A DNA stretch of 64,000 nucleotides from NCBI GenBank assembly GCA_022701365.1, contig JAKUHH010000156.1:124001-188000 (forward strand), in the 5' to 3' direction. Source of the DNA: Mycocentrospora acerina (taxonomy: Eukaryota; Ascomycota; Dothideomycetes; Pleosporales). This document shows, one piece after another, positions 34,033-45,497 of this stretch. The notes beneath the pieces are model-generated. The model searched no databases. It worked only from the letters and a program-made list of their open reading frames with translations, and had not been told where the DNA came from. The first letter of the stretch is position 1, and every line of letters begins with the position of its first letter. A program made the translations under genes and the position numbers.

Positions 34033-36935
34033 CTACCCAGCCCGCTCTCTCCTGTCACCAAGAAAGCTGTCTTCCTCCTCATCCTCTGTACCCAATAACC
34101 CCCTTTCATCTTCAATCCCGTCCGCCTCTTCCCTCAATCCGCCCCGTCCAACACTCACTCCCGCACCCCCTTCCTCTCTCTCCTCTTCCATCCCATTCAT
34201 AACATACCACACGTCCTTCTTAGTAAGCAGTCCCTTGAGCATCCCCCTCTCAGTAAACAGCACATACCGCAGTCCCAACTTCTGGAACATGCTAACCGTG
34301 AGCTGAAACGACGCCTTTGCATTCAGCGTAATGGGTGTTTGATCCATCCACGGCCTCAAATCAAGACTAGTCGATGGATCGCTGAGCGGTTGGTGGGAAA
34401 AGTACGCTTCTGTTTCTTCTGCCAGGCCACGCAAAGGCGCAAGGGCAGACTGCAGTGCGAATGTGAGTTCAGTGCGGGAGATATAGCCTAGGAGTAAAGC
34501 GTCGCGGGAGTTGTCGATGACGGGGAAGCCGCGAAAGCGGTGTTGGGTGAGGAGGTGGCGAAGCGACTCGATTGTGTGGCCAGTTGCTGTAATGGCGGTC
34601 AGGTCTTCGGTGCGTGTCATGACGTGTGCGGCAGAGACGTCGGGAATGGAAGATCCGTTGTCGTCGCGGTTGTCGAGGAAAGGGTAACCTTTGAAGTGGA
34701 TCCAGGATTCGTAGATGCCGCGCGGGGAGATGGCGTCGCCGATCCATTTGCTAATCATGACGGCAATCATAATAGGTAGGACATAGGTGAGCGCGCCTGT
34801 GAGCTCGAACATGATGACGACAATGGAGACGGTCATGCGTGTGGTGCCTGCCAAGGCAGACGCAGCGCCGACAATGGCATATGTCCCTGGTGTGACGCAA
34901 GGCACGTCTGGTTCGCAGGATCCAAAGATGAAGAGAGACGGTAGTGCTTGCTGAAAGACTTGGACAATGAGTCCGACGGCACGGCCATATAAGCCTCCTA
35001 TTGCCATGGAGGGGAGGATAACGCCAGCGGGGATCATGAGACCGAAGGTCAAGCTTGATAGAATGACACCGAGACCTGCGGAGACAAGAAGCAGGGCAAT
35101 AACGCCTGTGTTTGCCTTTCCCGATTTGCACAGTCCGAGGGTGTCTTCAGAAATGTCTGCGCATTCTGCGAATAGAACGTATACCAGCTTGGAAGATTGA
35201 GCTCGCATGAACTTGATGGGATAGTTGATGAGAGCTGTGACAAAGGCCACTAGAACCACCTCGGTTACTGGCCCCTTTAAATATGTGCGATTCTTTCGCC
35301 ATCTTGCAACGCCCATGTTGAGGTTGATAAACAGACCTCCGAACAAACCTCCTAGAACGCCAAGCAGGACGAATGGCACGAGTTCAAAGTCATGCCATCC
35401 ACTGTGGTAGGTGACTTGGTACAAGACAAGCTGGCCGGTACGGAAAGGATTAGATACTTGTAATGTGACTGCGGCAACCATGGCGCACACGAAGCTACTC
35501 CACATGGTTTTGTCTGGGAAATAGTAGGAAAGCTGCTCGAGACTGAAGAGCACACCCCCAACAGGTGCACCAAAAGCGACTGAGATGCCTGCTGCAGCCG
35601 CCGCTGACAAAACTTCTCGTTTTCTTGCTATGGATCAGTCAGTAAAATCCTGCATGTCTGATGACCAAGAGACTGACCTTCATTTCCGTTGACGTTACTG
35701 AATAGCTTCATGAACAGGTTTGCTGAACAGCACGCAACATGCACCAGTGGGCCCTCTTTCCCAAGCCAGAGACCTGATGCAACCGCAAGACACTATGTAT
35801 GTTAGGAGATTGACGGATGCAGTTGTCGGCGATCATACCAGGCCAAGTGTCTTCGTAACCAACGTCCACCCACCCAAGAAATGCCGTATAACAAACCCCC
35901 CCAAAACCGTTTTGATTTCAGGAATACCGCTCTGCCTCGCGTACGGCGAGAACTTGGTGACCAAAATACTCGCACACGCAGCGAATAGTATCTATTTCTT
36001 GTCAGCACACCAACACCCTTCTCAATAACTTGACCTTTACTTACCGAGAACATTATGAAGAAGATGTACTCCACAACCCAGCTCCCAGCATTAGATTTTA
36101 TTCCCAAGGCATCCCCCCAAGGATGCCAATCATGGCACTTTGAATTTTCCGTGTATCCCCAACAGCAAAACGCCTTATTAAGGTAAAACTGGCCATCCCC
36201 ATCCACATTACTGCAGTGCCCTGTCTTGAGATCCGCAAGCCAGTCACTCGCGATATCGATAAACGCTGCAATGCCTCCGCTGAGGATACCCGCGGCCACA
36301 AGGATAATCCAGACCTGGCTCGCATCTGCCAGCTGCTTCACATAACCCAGCAAGCCCGTTGCGCTGGAGTGCAAGTACTTCAACCGCTGGCGTTCCTTTG
36401 CGTACTCAAAGATCCAGTCTATCGCCGTGAGGTCATCGTAGCCGACTCGCCGCCCAGGGCCCTCGACGTACCAGTCCTGTGCGTTGGCGTCCTTGGTGTC
36501 CTGCAGGTGCTCGCCCGCATTGCCGGGGGTGTTGAGGTAGTTGAGAATGAGCTCTGTAGAGCCCGTGCCTCGAGGGCTGTTGCGGAGCTGCTGAAGTCGG
36601 GACTGTGGGGACCGAGGGAGCGGCGAGTTGCGGGGGCTGGGGGCGGCGGAGAGGAATCGCGGCAGGCCGAACGAGGACGAGGGTGTGGCCTTTTGTTTGC
36701 GCTTGAAGGAGATACTACAATGTATGTGTCAGCGCCATGCATGCAGTAATGTATAAATAAATAAATAACAGGGCGCATACTGCTCCGGTAGGTCGCGCTC
36801 TAGGGGATCGTCTGCGAGCAGGGCGTCTTCATCGCTGTAGTCGTCCTCGACGGCGGGCTGCTTCCCATTCGATGTGCGACTGGAGGATGCTTGGGCCTGT
36901 CCGTGCAGGGACTGGCTGGATGACGAGCTGGACAT
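34033..36935 (-). CDS. CLC-family voltage-gated chloride channel/transporter
   Basis: This is a predicted membrane chloride channel or Cl-/H+ antiporter, probably of plasma or endomembranes. Exons are 36935..36781, 36714..36045, 35991..35839, 35792..35678 and 35627..34033, giving 895 residues with matched phases. Seen: a Ser-rich cytosolic N-terminus; a first helix with VWIILVAAGILSGGIAAFID; the selectivity segment SGIPEIK (preceded by Q where many CLCs have G); and GKEGPLVH with the gating Glu, created by the short exon 4. SVAFGAPVGGVLFSLEQ follows, then LTFGLMIPAGVILPSMAIGG. Two C-terminal CBS domains have AAHVMTRTEDLTAI and LRPWMDQTPITLN starts. The acidic tail (EDEEEDSFLG) is normal for fungi. 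A neighbouring broken RING gene lies downstream of its promoter on the same strand. Confidence 0.94.
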
Positions 36936-37340
36936 CCCATAAAAATATGCTTGTGCGCCGACTCGAGCGCATTCTCCGAGTGTTTGTGTCGCGAGGCGTC
37001 AAGACGCTGGAACTCTCCTAGTCGTATTCACATGCATAGGGCTGAGGGTGCGGCGCTGGTTGGTTGGTCTGTGCACGATATCGTGGAGCACTCGATTGGC
37101 TCTCGACATCTTCCAGAACACTGTGATTTCATTCTTGGTTGCAGAAATGCTTGATGTTAGCTCGAACTTTGGTACTGGATCATCACAGCTTTGACATGTA
37201 CATTTCAAGTATTCTCTGCTGATTTCACTTTGCTTCCAAGTAACCATCCATCATAACAGCAACCTAAAACAGAACTACAATCACACATGCCTATACTTAT
37301 GGATCAATCCCACTGCCTACGGTGACCAGACTTCATCATA
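36936..37340. other. Intergenic region, CLC promoter and RING-gene 3' flank
   Basis: This is non-coding spacer on the same strand as its neighbours. No gene or repeat is recognised. Confidence 0.5.
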
Positions 37341-38696
37341 CTAATCTAAGCTGTAAAGTTCGTCTTCGGCCATCTCCCCCCTCTCATCCCTCCTCATCTC
37401 GTATCGACAAATCGGACACGGCGACTTACTCTGCAAACTCTGTACCAAGCAGTCCCGCCCAAACACATGCCCACACGACGTGCGCACTGGATCATTAGTG
37501 CCGCCCTCTTCATCCACCTGGCCATAGTTGTTCCAGAAAATACTACACCTCATATCTTCCATTGCAATACTCTTCATATCCACCTTCTCCAGCCCGCCGA
37601 CAAACATACGCACCTGCTCGAGATCCATAAAATTAGCATCCGTGTCCCATCCCTGCAGTCCTTCAAACAGCGTGTCGTACTCGTAGTGCAAGCGGATCGC
37701 ATCTTCCACAACCTAAGCCTCTACAAAATCATGAACAGCTAGAATCTCGTAAATGGGACGTGACGCCACACCCAAGTTAATGTATCCGATTTGCAACGCG
37801 TTGTTCAAAGTTTCTGATATAAAATTAGTGAGTTCGACGCTCTTCTCCTTCAGCACTTCCAAAATGCGTAATGCCATTGGGAGCCCAGAACTGGTCCAGT
37901 CTATCGATAGTTCCGTGTGCATACGTAGCGCTATGTTGAGAAAATACATGTTTTCTGACAGCAACATGTGAGAAGGAGGCGGAGGCGGATCCATCATACC
38001 TACAGGCCATGCAAGTTTTATAGCATCGACAAGTATATCCTCTGGTTTTGTGTGAGTAAGTAGGAAGTCAAATACGGGGTATTGCTTCATTTCGTCCGTG
38101 ACGTGTCCAGCCAGGAACTCGGGCATAGACACGCCCTGCTTGACTAGTACTTGCAGCATGAAGAGAAGTGTAAACCAGTTAATGTTCCTTTCGCTTGTCC
38201 TCTAGCTCCGGAAGAGGCGCATCCTTGGCAGTTGGGTGAGCATGTTGCACACTCGAACAAGTACATCTGCGCTGAACGAAATGCTGCGTAACTCTATAGA
38301 AGGTACACCTATGAGCTCTTGCAGCATGCGTAAACATAAGGACGTACCAGAGTCGTCTTCGATGTGCAAGCTAAATTCGAAGTAGTCGTTGCCGTTAACA
38401 CCAGCTGTGAGTGGATTGTAAAGAGAATGTCTCCACTTCTTCAGACAATGGATAAATCGTGCGTCAACTAGGTGTCCTGGAATCTTGTTTTGAATCCACC
38501 TACAAGGCTCAATCTCTTTGGCTCGTATCTCATTGACCATCCTGTCGAATCTTCCATATATCCATTTGCTGGTAACATATTCTTCCGAGGCAGGGATCAA
38601 CACATCCAGTAATCTGCCAGTCTCGAAAAACTGATCTACGGCGAAGGATAATGGGTGGAATTCCATACTTGAATCGTTCGTGGATGTACCGCTCAT
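37341..38696 (-). pseudogene. RING-finger protein gene with two in-frame TAG stops
   Basis: A frame of 452 codons runs from ATG at 38696 to TAG at 37341 and is interrupted only by TAG at 38204..38202 and TAG at 37715..37713. Coding-like sequence continues in the same frame through both stops: FRS-stop-RTSERN and FVEA-stop-VVEDAIR. Near the C-terminus is a RING-like block (TSCGHVFGRDC, then CPICRYEM). Its first metal pair reads CSIF (codon at 37536..37538), where Cys is expected in the last position, so the zinc site is also damaged. Each TAG could come from CAG by one C-to-T change. Alternative: two phase-0 introns, but the only donors that fit (GTACTT, GTGGCG) are poor. It would be an E3-ligase-like protein of unknown target. 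Confidence 0.65.
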
Positions 38697-39158
38697 TTCG
38701 ATTTCAGTTGTTATAATGGTTTTGGAGAGCTTCGCGTTTCTGTGTCCTGTATTTTGTTCTAGATAAAGTGAGTTCAGTATTGTGGAGTTGAATTATTCCA
38801 ACTCGTTTGTCGAAAGTCTTGTTTAAATAGAGCAAGACCATCCTAGACGATGCAGATGCAAGTGACCCAACAATGTTTACGTGATTGTACTGCAATCTCG
38901 CGCATCACGCTCGCATAATGTTGTAGTTGACAACGCTACGCCTTCCTTCTCGGCCTACTTCAGCATATTAAATACTATAGCCCTCACTAAAAGGGCGTAT
39001 GCTAGATGTCGTGCTTGTTTATCAAAGACTCAATCATTCGCTAACAGGTATAAAAACGTGCTATACGATACTCCCTAAAACCGCTGAAAGTGCAATTACA
39101 CTCGAGCAATATTAATACAGTTGACAGTGTATGATTACATCATCAGAGGACGTTCTCT
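38697..39158. other. Intergenic region, AT-richer
   Basis: This lies between the start of the RING gene and the end of Oma1, both on the minus strand. Only short ORFs occur; nothing is recognised. Confidence 0.5.
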
Positions 39159-40285
39159 TCACCAGCGGCCGAAACTACTAAATGCTGATCCAAACTGGTC
39201 CGCTGCATAATTGTTAGCCAACACATACAAGGCACAGATCAAAACAACATACCATACTGGCTCGTAGCATGACACTCGGACGCCTCAGCCTTCTCATGCG
39301 CCTTTGGCAGCCATTCCCTAATTTTCTCCTCTCGATTATGATTACTGGGATGCGTACTCAGAATCTGTGGTGGACCCTTTTGCCCCAACTTCTCCATGCG
39401 CGTCCAGAATTCCATTGCAGCTTCAGGGCGGTAACAGCCCTGTGCCATCATCATAAGGCCAATATAGTCTGCTTCGGCTTCGTGCTTGCGCGACGCGGGC
39501 ATGCTGAGGAAAAGGTCGAGAACCATTTTGGAAGAGTAGAAGGAGATATCAAAGAGGGAGATAGCGGCTGCAAGAAGGAGAATCAGGGGTGCAGTAGACA
39601 TGCGTTCACTGAGGAGAAGTTAGTATTAGCAGTGCAGCCTTGTCAGGGCATGGAAGACGTACGCAGTGTGATGCGCGACAACGTGTGCAATTTCATGCCC
39701 AAGAACAGCTGCAATCCCGTCTTCATTACCACACAATGGTAGGATCCCAGTAAACACAAAAACCTTCCCGCCTGGCGCGACAAAGGCATTCTGCTCTGGG
39801 CTATCGATGACATGCACTTCCCAGTTCAGATCCTTCAACCCTGTGCCCTCGGCATACGGTAGCAGTCTTTCCAACACCTTCTTCACTTGCCGCACGCGGG
39901 GATCATGCTCGGAGAGAAAGCGACCCGCATACTCCTGCTTCACCTGGTCGACTGTCGCCGCGCCCATGCTTTCTTCCATGCCCGGCGAGATGATGTTGAA
40001 GCGGCGACGGCCTGAAACAGGAACGGTTTCGATGTTGTACAGATACACGCCACCTGTACCTGCAGTAATGAGACCGATGTCGCGGTAGAAAGTTGGGCGC
40101 GCAGCCCAGCGGTAGAATAGGTTGGATGTTGCCTGGAAGCGCGAGTACTGTGGGCGGCTGCCGCGGCCGAAGGGAATTTTCTGGTAGGTACGCGATTGAA
40201 CATGTTGGCGGAGGGGCTGGAAGGTGGATGGAGATGTACGGAGAGGGAGCCGGAAGGCGTGGAGCGGTGGGCGCATGCGGAACAT
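39159..40285 (-). CDS. OMA1: Mitochondrial metalloendopeptidase Oma1
   Basis: This is an inner-membrane M48 zinc protease that acts in mitochondrial quality control. Exons are 40285..39663, 39608..39253 and 39202..39159 (a 44-nt last exon), giving 340 residues. Introns are GTACGT..CTCAG and GTATGT..TGCAG with matching phase. Seen: an Arg-rich import signal (MFRMRPPLHAFRLPLR); a probable membrane span at DIGLITAGTGGVYLYNI; the zinc motif HEIAH in VLGHEIAHVVAHHTAERMS; and the downstream ligand-bearing EAEADYIGLMMMAQGCY. STHPSNHNREEKI, typical of Oma1/M48 proteins, is also present. The ATG at 40285 is chosen because it starts the import signal; the open frame upstream of it is not signal-like. 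Confidence 0.93.
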
Positions 40286-40706
40286 TATTGTGGTTGTGGT
40301 GGTGGTGGGGCGAGAGATGGGAACGAATCGAGGCCGCGGGAGTGCCGAAATGGGCGGTGACGCGATGTCATGTTTGACGTACGCAACTCTTCTTCTTTGA
40401 TATCTCAATCCACAACAAACGTACATATATAAGCTCTGTATGAAAAGGAGCATAGACAATCATTTTATGACTAGATTCAACACACGCCGGTGGCCTTAGA
40501 GTCTGCACTCTCACCATCGACGCCAGATTTGTGACTGTTATCTCCAAGTCTCATTAAAATAGACTGCGTCTTTCGTAATCCATCATAATGGCATTCCAGT
40601 ATCATTCTCTCGCACAACCCTCTCTATTAAACGAATGACCGTGACTGGGCCCCCCATCCGCTCATCGCCGTCCACCGTTCCTCCCATCAGCATCCCAACC
40701 CAATCT
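40286..40706. other. Intergenic region between oma1 and the SLC35F gene
   Basis: This holds the Oma1 promoter and the 3' flank of the next minus-strand gene. Nothing else is recognised. Confidence 0.5.
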
Positions 40707-42012
40707 TTACACAATCGCTTCAGGCCTCTCTACCCTCCTCTTGGCCGTTCCCACGCCACTTACTCCCCTCTCCTGATTAGCACCTAACCACGGCTTCAAG
40801 GCCTCGCTCAGCATCTTCTGTCTAATGAAGTAAATCACCTGTCCGATAATGATCAACACAAATGCAATCGGATACATCCAATGGATGCTCAGCCCAAAGA
40901 CCTTGACACCAATCGCTACTCCCCAGAATGACCCTGTCAGTAACGAGATATTGAAGAACGCTGCGCTGGAAAGGCGGAACAGGACGGGCGCGAGAGAGTA
41001 AAAGATCGTGAGGATAAACGTGTATCCTGTTAGGTAACCGCCAACTTTGCTGTTCCAAGTCGCGTTCCTGAAGCTTGTACGGTCGAAAATACCAGCTTGT
41101 GTGCCGTTGATGAACATGCCCCAGAATGCCAGCTGGCCGACAACTTCATAGAGAGGTCTTTCGGAAACAAGCCATTCCTCGAATACATTGCTGAGGCCGT
41201 AGAAGGTTGCGCCCAGGAGAGCGAAGAGGTCGCCTTTTACTTCGTCAGATGCGCCGTATTGGTTTGAGCCGGTAATTTGGTCGGATCCAAAGATTACGCC
41301 AACGCCGCCAATGCACATGAATATACCGATTATTTGTGTCCAGTGGTAGCGCACGCGCAGAAAGATAAAGGATATTACGACGACAATTACAATAGCCCAA
41401 AAATTGATTAGCTGGGCGGAGAGGATGGTCGTCTACAAGCATTGTCAGCACCGTCTCACGTAATGATTAGCGGGCTACTGAATGATTACTTACGTATCGG
41501 TATGCAAGCACGACAAAATAGTTACCCTCTACATCAAAGAAAGCGAGGATGAAAAATCGCCAGCCGTCCACGAGGATAAGACGAAACCACCGCTTCCAGC
41601 CGTACTTGTAGATTGTATATGTCGTGTAAATGAGGTTCAACAGGACATAGTTGAAGAACGATTGGAAAGCGGGTATTGAAGTTCCTTCCTGGGAGAGAAG
41701 ACTGGAAAGCGTGTTGGTGGATGTAATGCAGATTGCGAGGACTGATTCCCAATGTCATCAGCAGCTGCATTCATGTATTTGTGGTCGCGAGAAAATTAAA
41801 AACGTACCCTGGCCTAAGACCAATGTAATCCAAAACTGCTTCGTCTTGACATATTGAAACCACCGTCCTTTGGTATTTGCATCTTGCTCGAGCACTTCGT
41901 TGCTTTCGTCCACATGAACAGGCTCAGCATGTGCGTCAGAACCCTTGGCATAGTAGGATGTCGTGTCGACTGCCTCTGCCGCACCAATGCCGTCATTCCT
42001 CATCGTAGCCAT
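40707..42012 (-). CDS. SLC35F-type (DUF914) solute transporter
   Basis: This is a predicted ten-helix transporter of the drug/metabolite superfamily, SLC35F1/F2/F6 branch. Its substrate is not established. Exons are 42012..41808, 41741..41494 and 41432..40707, giving 392 residues. Introns are 41807..41742 (GTACGT, TCAG) and 41493..41433 (GTAAGT, TGTAG). Seen: a polar N-terminus; a first span with FWITLVLGQVLAICITSTN built across the first splice; VEGNYFVVLAYRYTT across the second; then IIGIFMCIGGVGVIFGSD. GDLFALLGATFYGLSNVFEEW is the family-typical block, followed by FFNISLLTGSFWGVAIGV and the last span IAFVLIIIGQVIYFI. The tail is basic. Spans continue cleanly over both joins, which supports the model. 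Confidence 0.9.
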
Positions 42013-42924
42013 GATGTCTCTTCTGTTTGCTTGCCGCACTATCCGTCAAATCGATCGAATGTCGTAGTGCGAATGATGGGGAGTTTTCTGAATTAACGCG
42101 AGCGCAAAACTCCAAAGTCGCTCACGATTCTACCCTTTCAGACGAAAAGGTACATGGACAGTCGAAAAAGGCCTCAGGTCTTCAACGGCGGGGTCCGCCA
42201 CCTTTATCTTCTACCGCAATCCAAGAAGAAAAAAAGATTGCCTGGCCCTCGCGTTCGAGCGCGTCGATCTCCACATGATGCCCTGTTAGTCTTCGGGGCC
42301 ATGTCCAATCCGCGGTTAGTGCACACGGAAATGCCGCGTTCTGGACACAGAGGTGAAGTGGGACTGAGTTAGGCGAGTAACTGAGCGCGCTTCTGGCGTT
42401 CTGTGAGAGGTTGTCGGCATCTAGGATTGGTGAAGCGATTCGAGGAATGGTGTGCGTGGTGCATGATGGTTAAACTAGTTAGATGTGATTTGGGCTGCAG
42501 ATTGTGTTGGCAAGGCAGCAAATCTGTGAACAGAGCGGTCGACCAATGAATTTAGGATATGGTCGTATTTCCCCATAGTCTACACAACGTACCTCGCATA
42601 CTACCGCTCTGTACACTAATAGGCCCAAGGGCCTGGTTCTAGGGATAGCGAACGGGTGTCACGGAAAGCACGGACATGGTTCACTGTCATGGGAATGTGG
42701 CAAAACGCTGCATATGCAAGGTTATATTTTCTAAGTAAAGTAGTGAAGAATGCATGTCCACTGCAATCACAAACACAGGAGTAGAGTTATCCGCACGCCA
42801 TTTGAAATAAAATCAAAGCGAGACAAACTTAATACAGGTAGACTTCCAGCCAGTCTATGTCTTCATCGTGTACTTTTCATCGACGTTCCGTTAAACGGCA
42901 TGCGGCAGAGTGAACAAGAGCAAG
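42013..42924. other. Intergenic region upstream of the SLC35F gene
   Basis: About 0.9 kb holds the SLC35F promoter and the eIF5 3' flank. No gene, RNA or repeat is recognised. Confidence 0.5.
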
Positions 42925-44166
42925 TTACTCAGAGTCCTCTTCATCGCTCTCAGCGTTCTCGAGCCACTCGGCGAACTTCTCTGCCGACTTACGAACGCTC
43001 TTGCTCACCTTGAGGTCAACGTACTTCTTGCTGGCCTTGGAGCACCATGCCTTAAGAACCTCCTCAGAAACGAGGTCATTCTCGTAGTACTTGAGCAAGA
43101 TGGCAGAGATCTGGGGGATGAGCTCGGGCTTGTCATTGCCAACAAAGCGCTCAGTTCCACCAAGGAATGCCTTCTCGTGGCGCTCAGAAGTAAGTAGCTT
43201 CTTGAGCAAAGGAGCGCGTTCCTCAATCTGCTTGACAATCTTCTCAGTGAAGAGAGTCTGGGGAATAACAGTCAAGGTGCGGTGCTTCGACTCGATACCA
43301 AGCTCCTTGGCCTTGAGATAGATCTCGACGTTGTCAAGTTTGTCAACACCACCCTTCTCGGCGGCAGTGTCGATGATCCACTTGCCAAAGACATCGTAGC
43401 TAGAACCACCTTCACCCTCCTCGTCATCCTCGATGACGAGAGCACGCTTGAGGTCGTCAGGAAGGTCCTTGGCGCGAGCCCTGATGGCTTCCTCAGAAGT
43501 GTCAATGTGCCACTCAACCTCCTTAGCCTCTTCGATCTCCTCGGCACCCTCGTTGATCTGGCGGGTGAGCTCGTCATCGCTGCCAGCCTCAAGTTCCAAA
43601 TCACCGTTCTCGTCATCTTCTGCGCTATCACCGGGGCTGCCGTTCTGGGAGGGCTCTTCGCCACGAGCCTCAGCTTCTTTGCGGGCACGACGTTCCGCCT
43701 TCTTGGTAGACTTGTCCTTCTTGCCCTTCTTGGGCGCATCTTTCAAGATGAAAGAGCTCAACTTGAGGCGGGCGTCTACATCGGAGATCTTACCACAAGC
43801 CTTGCAGTCCAGAGTAATGACGCCATCCTTGATGTGAACGTCGGTCTCAGGGTTCTTGCACTTCTTGCACAGAACAAACTTGGAAATGAAGCCGTCGAGG
43901 TAGTCCTGGAGCTTGCTAGCGTCGTGGGCGCCGTTGATGATCCAGCGGTCGTCGTTGGGGCTCGTGTTGGTCTGGGCTCCTAGCTCGAAGCCAAAGTACT
44001 TGATAACATGAGCAGGCGGGCGGGCAAGCGAGTTGGCAACGCTGGTCAGGTTGACAATAACAGTCTTGATGCCGTTACCCTTGCCTTCAATTTTAGACTG
44101 GATACGCTCCATCTTGTAGCGGTAGAACTGGTCGGTGACATCGCGGCGAATGTTGATGGTAGCCAT
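42925..44166 (-). CDS. TIF5: Eukaryotic translation initiation factor 5
   Basis: eIF5 is the GTPase-activating protein for eIF2 in the pre-initiation complex and is cytosolic. It is a single exon of 413 residues. Seen: the N-terminal domain starting MATINIRRDVTDQFYRYKM, with the GAP-region motif TVIVNLTSVANSLARPP. The C4 zinc finger is CKKC...CKAC at about 100-125. A Lys-rich then acidic linker follows, with KDAPKKGKKDKSTKK. The C-terminal W2/HEAT domain has LIPQISAILLKYYENDLVSEE and ends in the aromatic/acidic box FAEWLENAESDEEDSE, which binds eIF2-beta and eIF3 in the family. Codon use is strongly biased to C-ending codons, as expected for high expression. Confidence 0.97.
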   Translation of the reverse strand: MATINIRRDVTDQFYRYKMERIQSKIEGKGNGIKTVIVNLTSVANSLARPPAHVIKYFGFELGAQTNTSPNDDRWIINGAHDASKLQDYLDGFISKFVLCKKCKNPETDVHIKDGVITLDCKACGKISDVDARLKLSSFILKDAPKKGKKDKSTKKAERRARKEAEARGEEPSQNGSPGDSAEDDENGDLELEAGSDDELTRQINEGAEEIEEAKEVEWHIDTSEEAIRARAKDLPDDLKRALVIEDDEEGEGGSSYDVFGKWIIDTAAEKGGVDKLDNVEIYLKAKELGIESKHRTLTVIPQTLFTEKIVKQIEERAPLLKKLLTSERHEKAFLGGTERFVGNDKPELIPQISAILLKYYENDLVSEEVLKAWCSKASKKYVDLKVSKSVRKSAEKFAEWLENAESDEEDSE

Positions 44167-45497
44167 GGTGATGGTGTTGAGTGTGAATTGGTTTTAGGTG
44201 TTGATTTTTTTACTTTTGATGATGCTGCAAACAAACGTGCAAGGTCAGGTCGAAAATATTGACGAGGGCCGAAAAAGACATGCAGTAGATGCAATCTCTT
44301 GTGTGGTGGTGTGAATGTGTGTGTGTGTGTTTGTGTATGTGTGTGACTCGGGGTCAAAAAGGCACTGGGCTAACCGTTGGTGCTGTGTTGAGAACTGCTA
44401 GGTATCCGCGTACAGCGAAATTTTTGCAGTTTGGGAGGAGGTTCGACTCGGAAGGCGTAGCTTTGGCGCGAATACATATACCGCAGTTGTCGTGGACGGC
44501 TCTGTGGTACGGGTTTGGTGCTTGTCCTGGAGGGCAAAGGTGGCGGTTTGGCAAGGACGCGGGGTTGCGACTGTAGGCTACAGGCGGTTTGGCGCTTTGT
44601 GTGTGCGGAGTGTATTTTTCGGACTGCTGCTGCTGCCAGTGAAAGTCACTGGGTCGACGGATTTTCCGGTGAATTTGCGCAGTGCGAAGGTTAGGAGCGA
44701 GCAGGTGGCAGTAGTCATGGAACAAGAGGGTATTTAAAGGTGACGGGCCTTGAAATTTCAAACCGCCGAGCTTAGTGCGATGGGAAGCCGGCACCACGCA
44801 GACGACAGCCAACGTCTGCAGCCCGTTTCACAAACGCCCCCGGCCCCACGGGAGAGGCTGCATCCAATTGTTTGGCACCATCTGTCAAATAACTTTATGC
44901 TCCAATTGTGGAGCAAAACCACCAACCCGTGAGTCTGGACAGAGCCATGTGAGTTGCAAGTGCTTTAGAAACACAAACATTGTCGAGCAAATATGTCACA
45001 TGGGCTTGTGACCGCATCACGTTGAAAGCCTTAATTTAGAGGTAATCTTTTCGACGCACATTACTTGTTCAAAAAATTGATCTGCTCCAAAGTTGGCGTT
45101 ATTTCACAGCATTGCTTTTTCACTCATAGCTGTGAGAAAACAGTGCAAAGCAATTATGAACCAAGCAGCTTTCTACTATTAGACAATACGCTCTCCATTA
45201 TCTTCCTGTTTTACCATCTATGTAGCTCGTGATTACCAAGCTGTGTTGCTATATGATGGCAAAACCGTTGGCCCTTCTGCAGTTTGAATGTGGGGTAGTC
45301 TTGTGTGGCGTTAAACTCCTTCGGACAGCGTCACGATTGACATTTTCATCAGAACGCCATCCCCTAGGGTTACACAACATCTGAAAATCTGTTGGGGAAA
45401 ATCTCAAGCGAATTGTCTGTTATTATTGTGGAACGTGGTCACTTTGGCACCGTAACCCGAGCAGGAAACACGAGCGCACATCCGCCCAATTACAACC
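44167..45497. promoter_or_regulatory. Divergent promoter region between eIF5 and thi6
   Basis: About 1.33 kb holds a (GT)n tract. I looked for a thiamine-pyrophosphate riboswitch pattern (CTGAGA core) upstream of thi6 and did not find one. No gene is supported. Confidence 0.55.
44316..44346. repeat. (GT)n microsatellite
   Basis: An imperfect GT dinucleotide tract lies in the eIF5 upstream region. Confidence 0.85.

Noticed and set aside
43282..43983. 233-codon plus-strand ORF
   Set aside because: Antisense shadow of eIF5.
44380..44460. tRNA-like B-box match (GGTTCGACTCG)
   Set aside because: No A box or cloverleaf can be formed around it.
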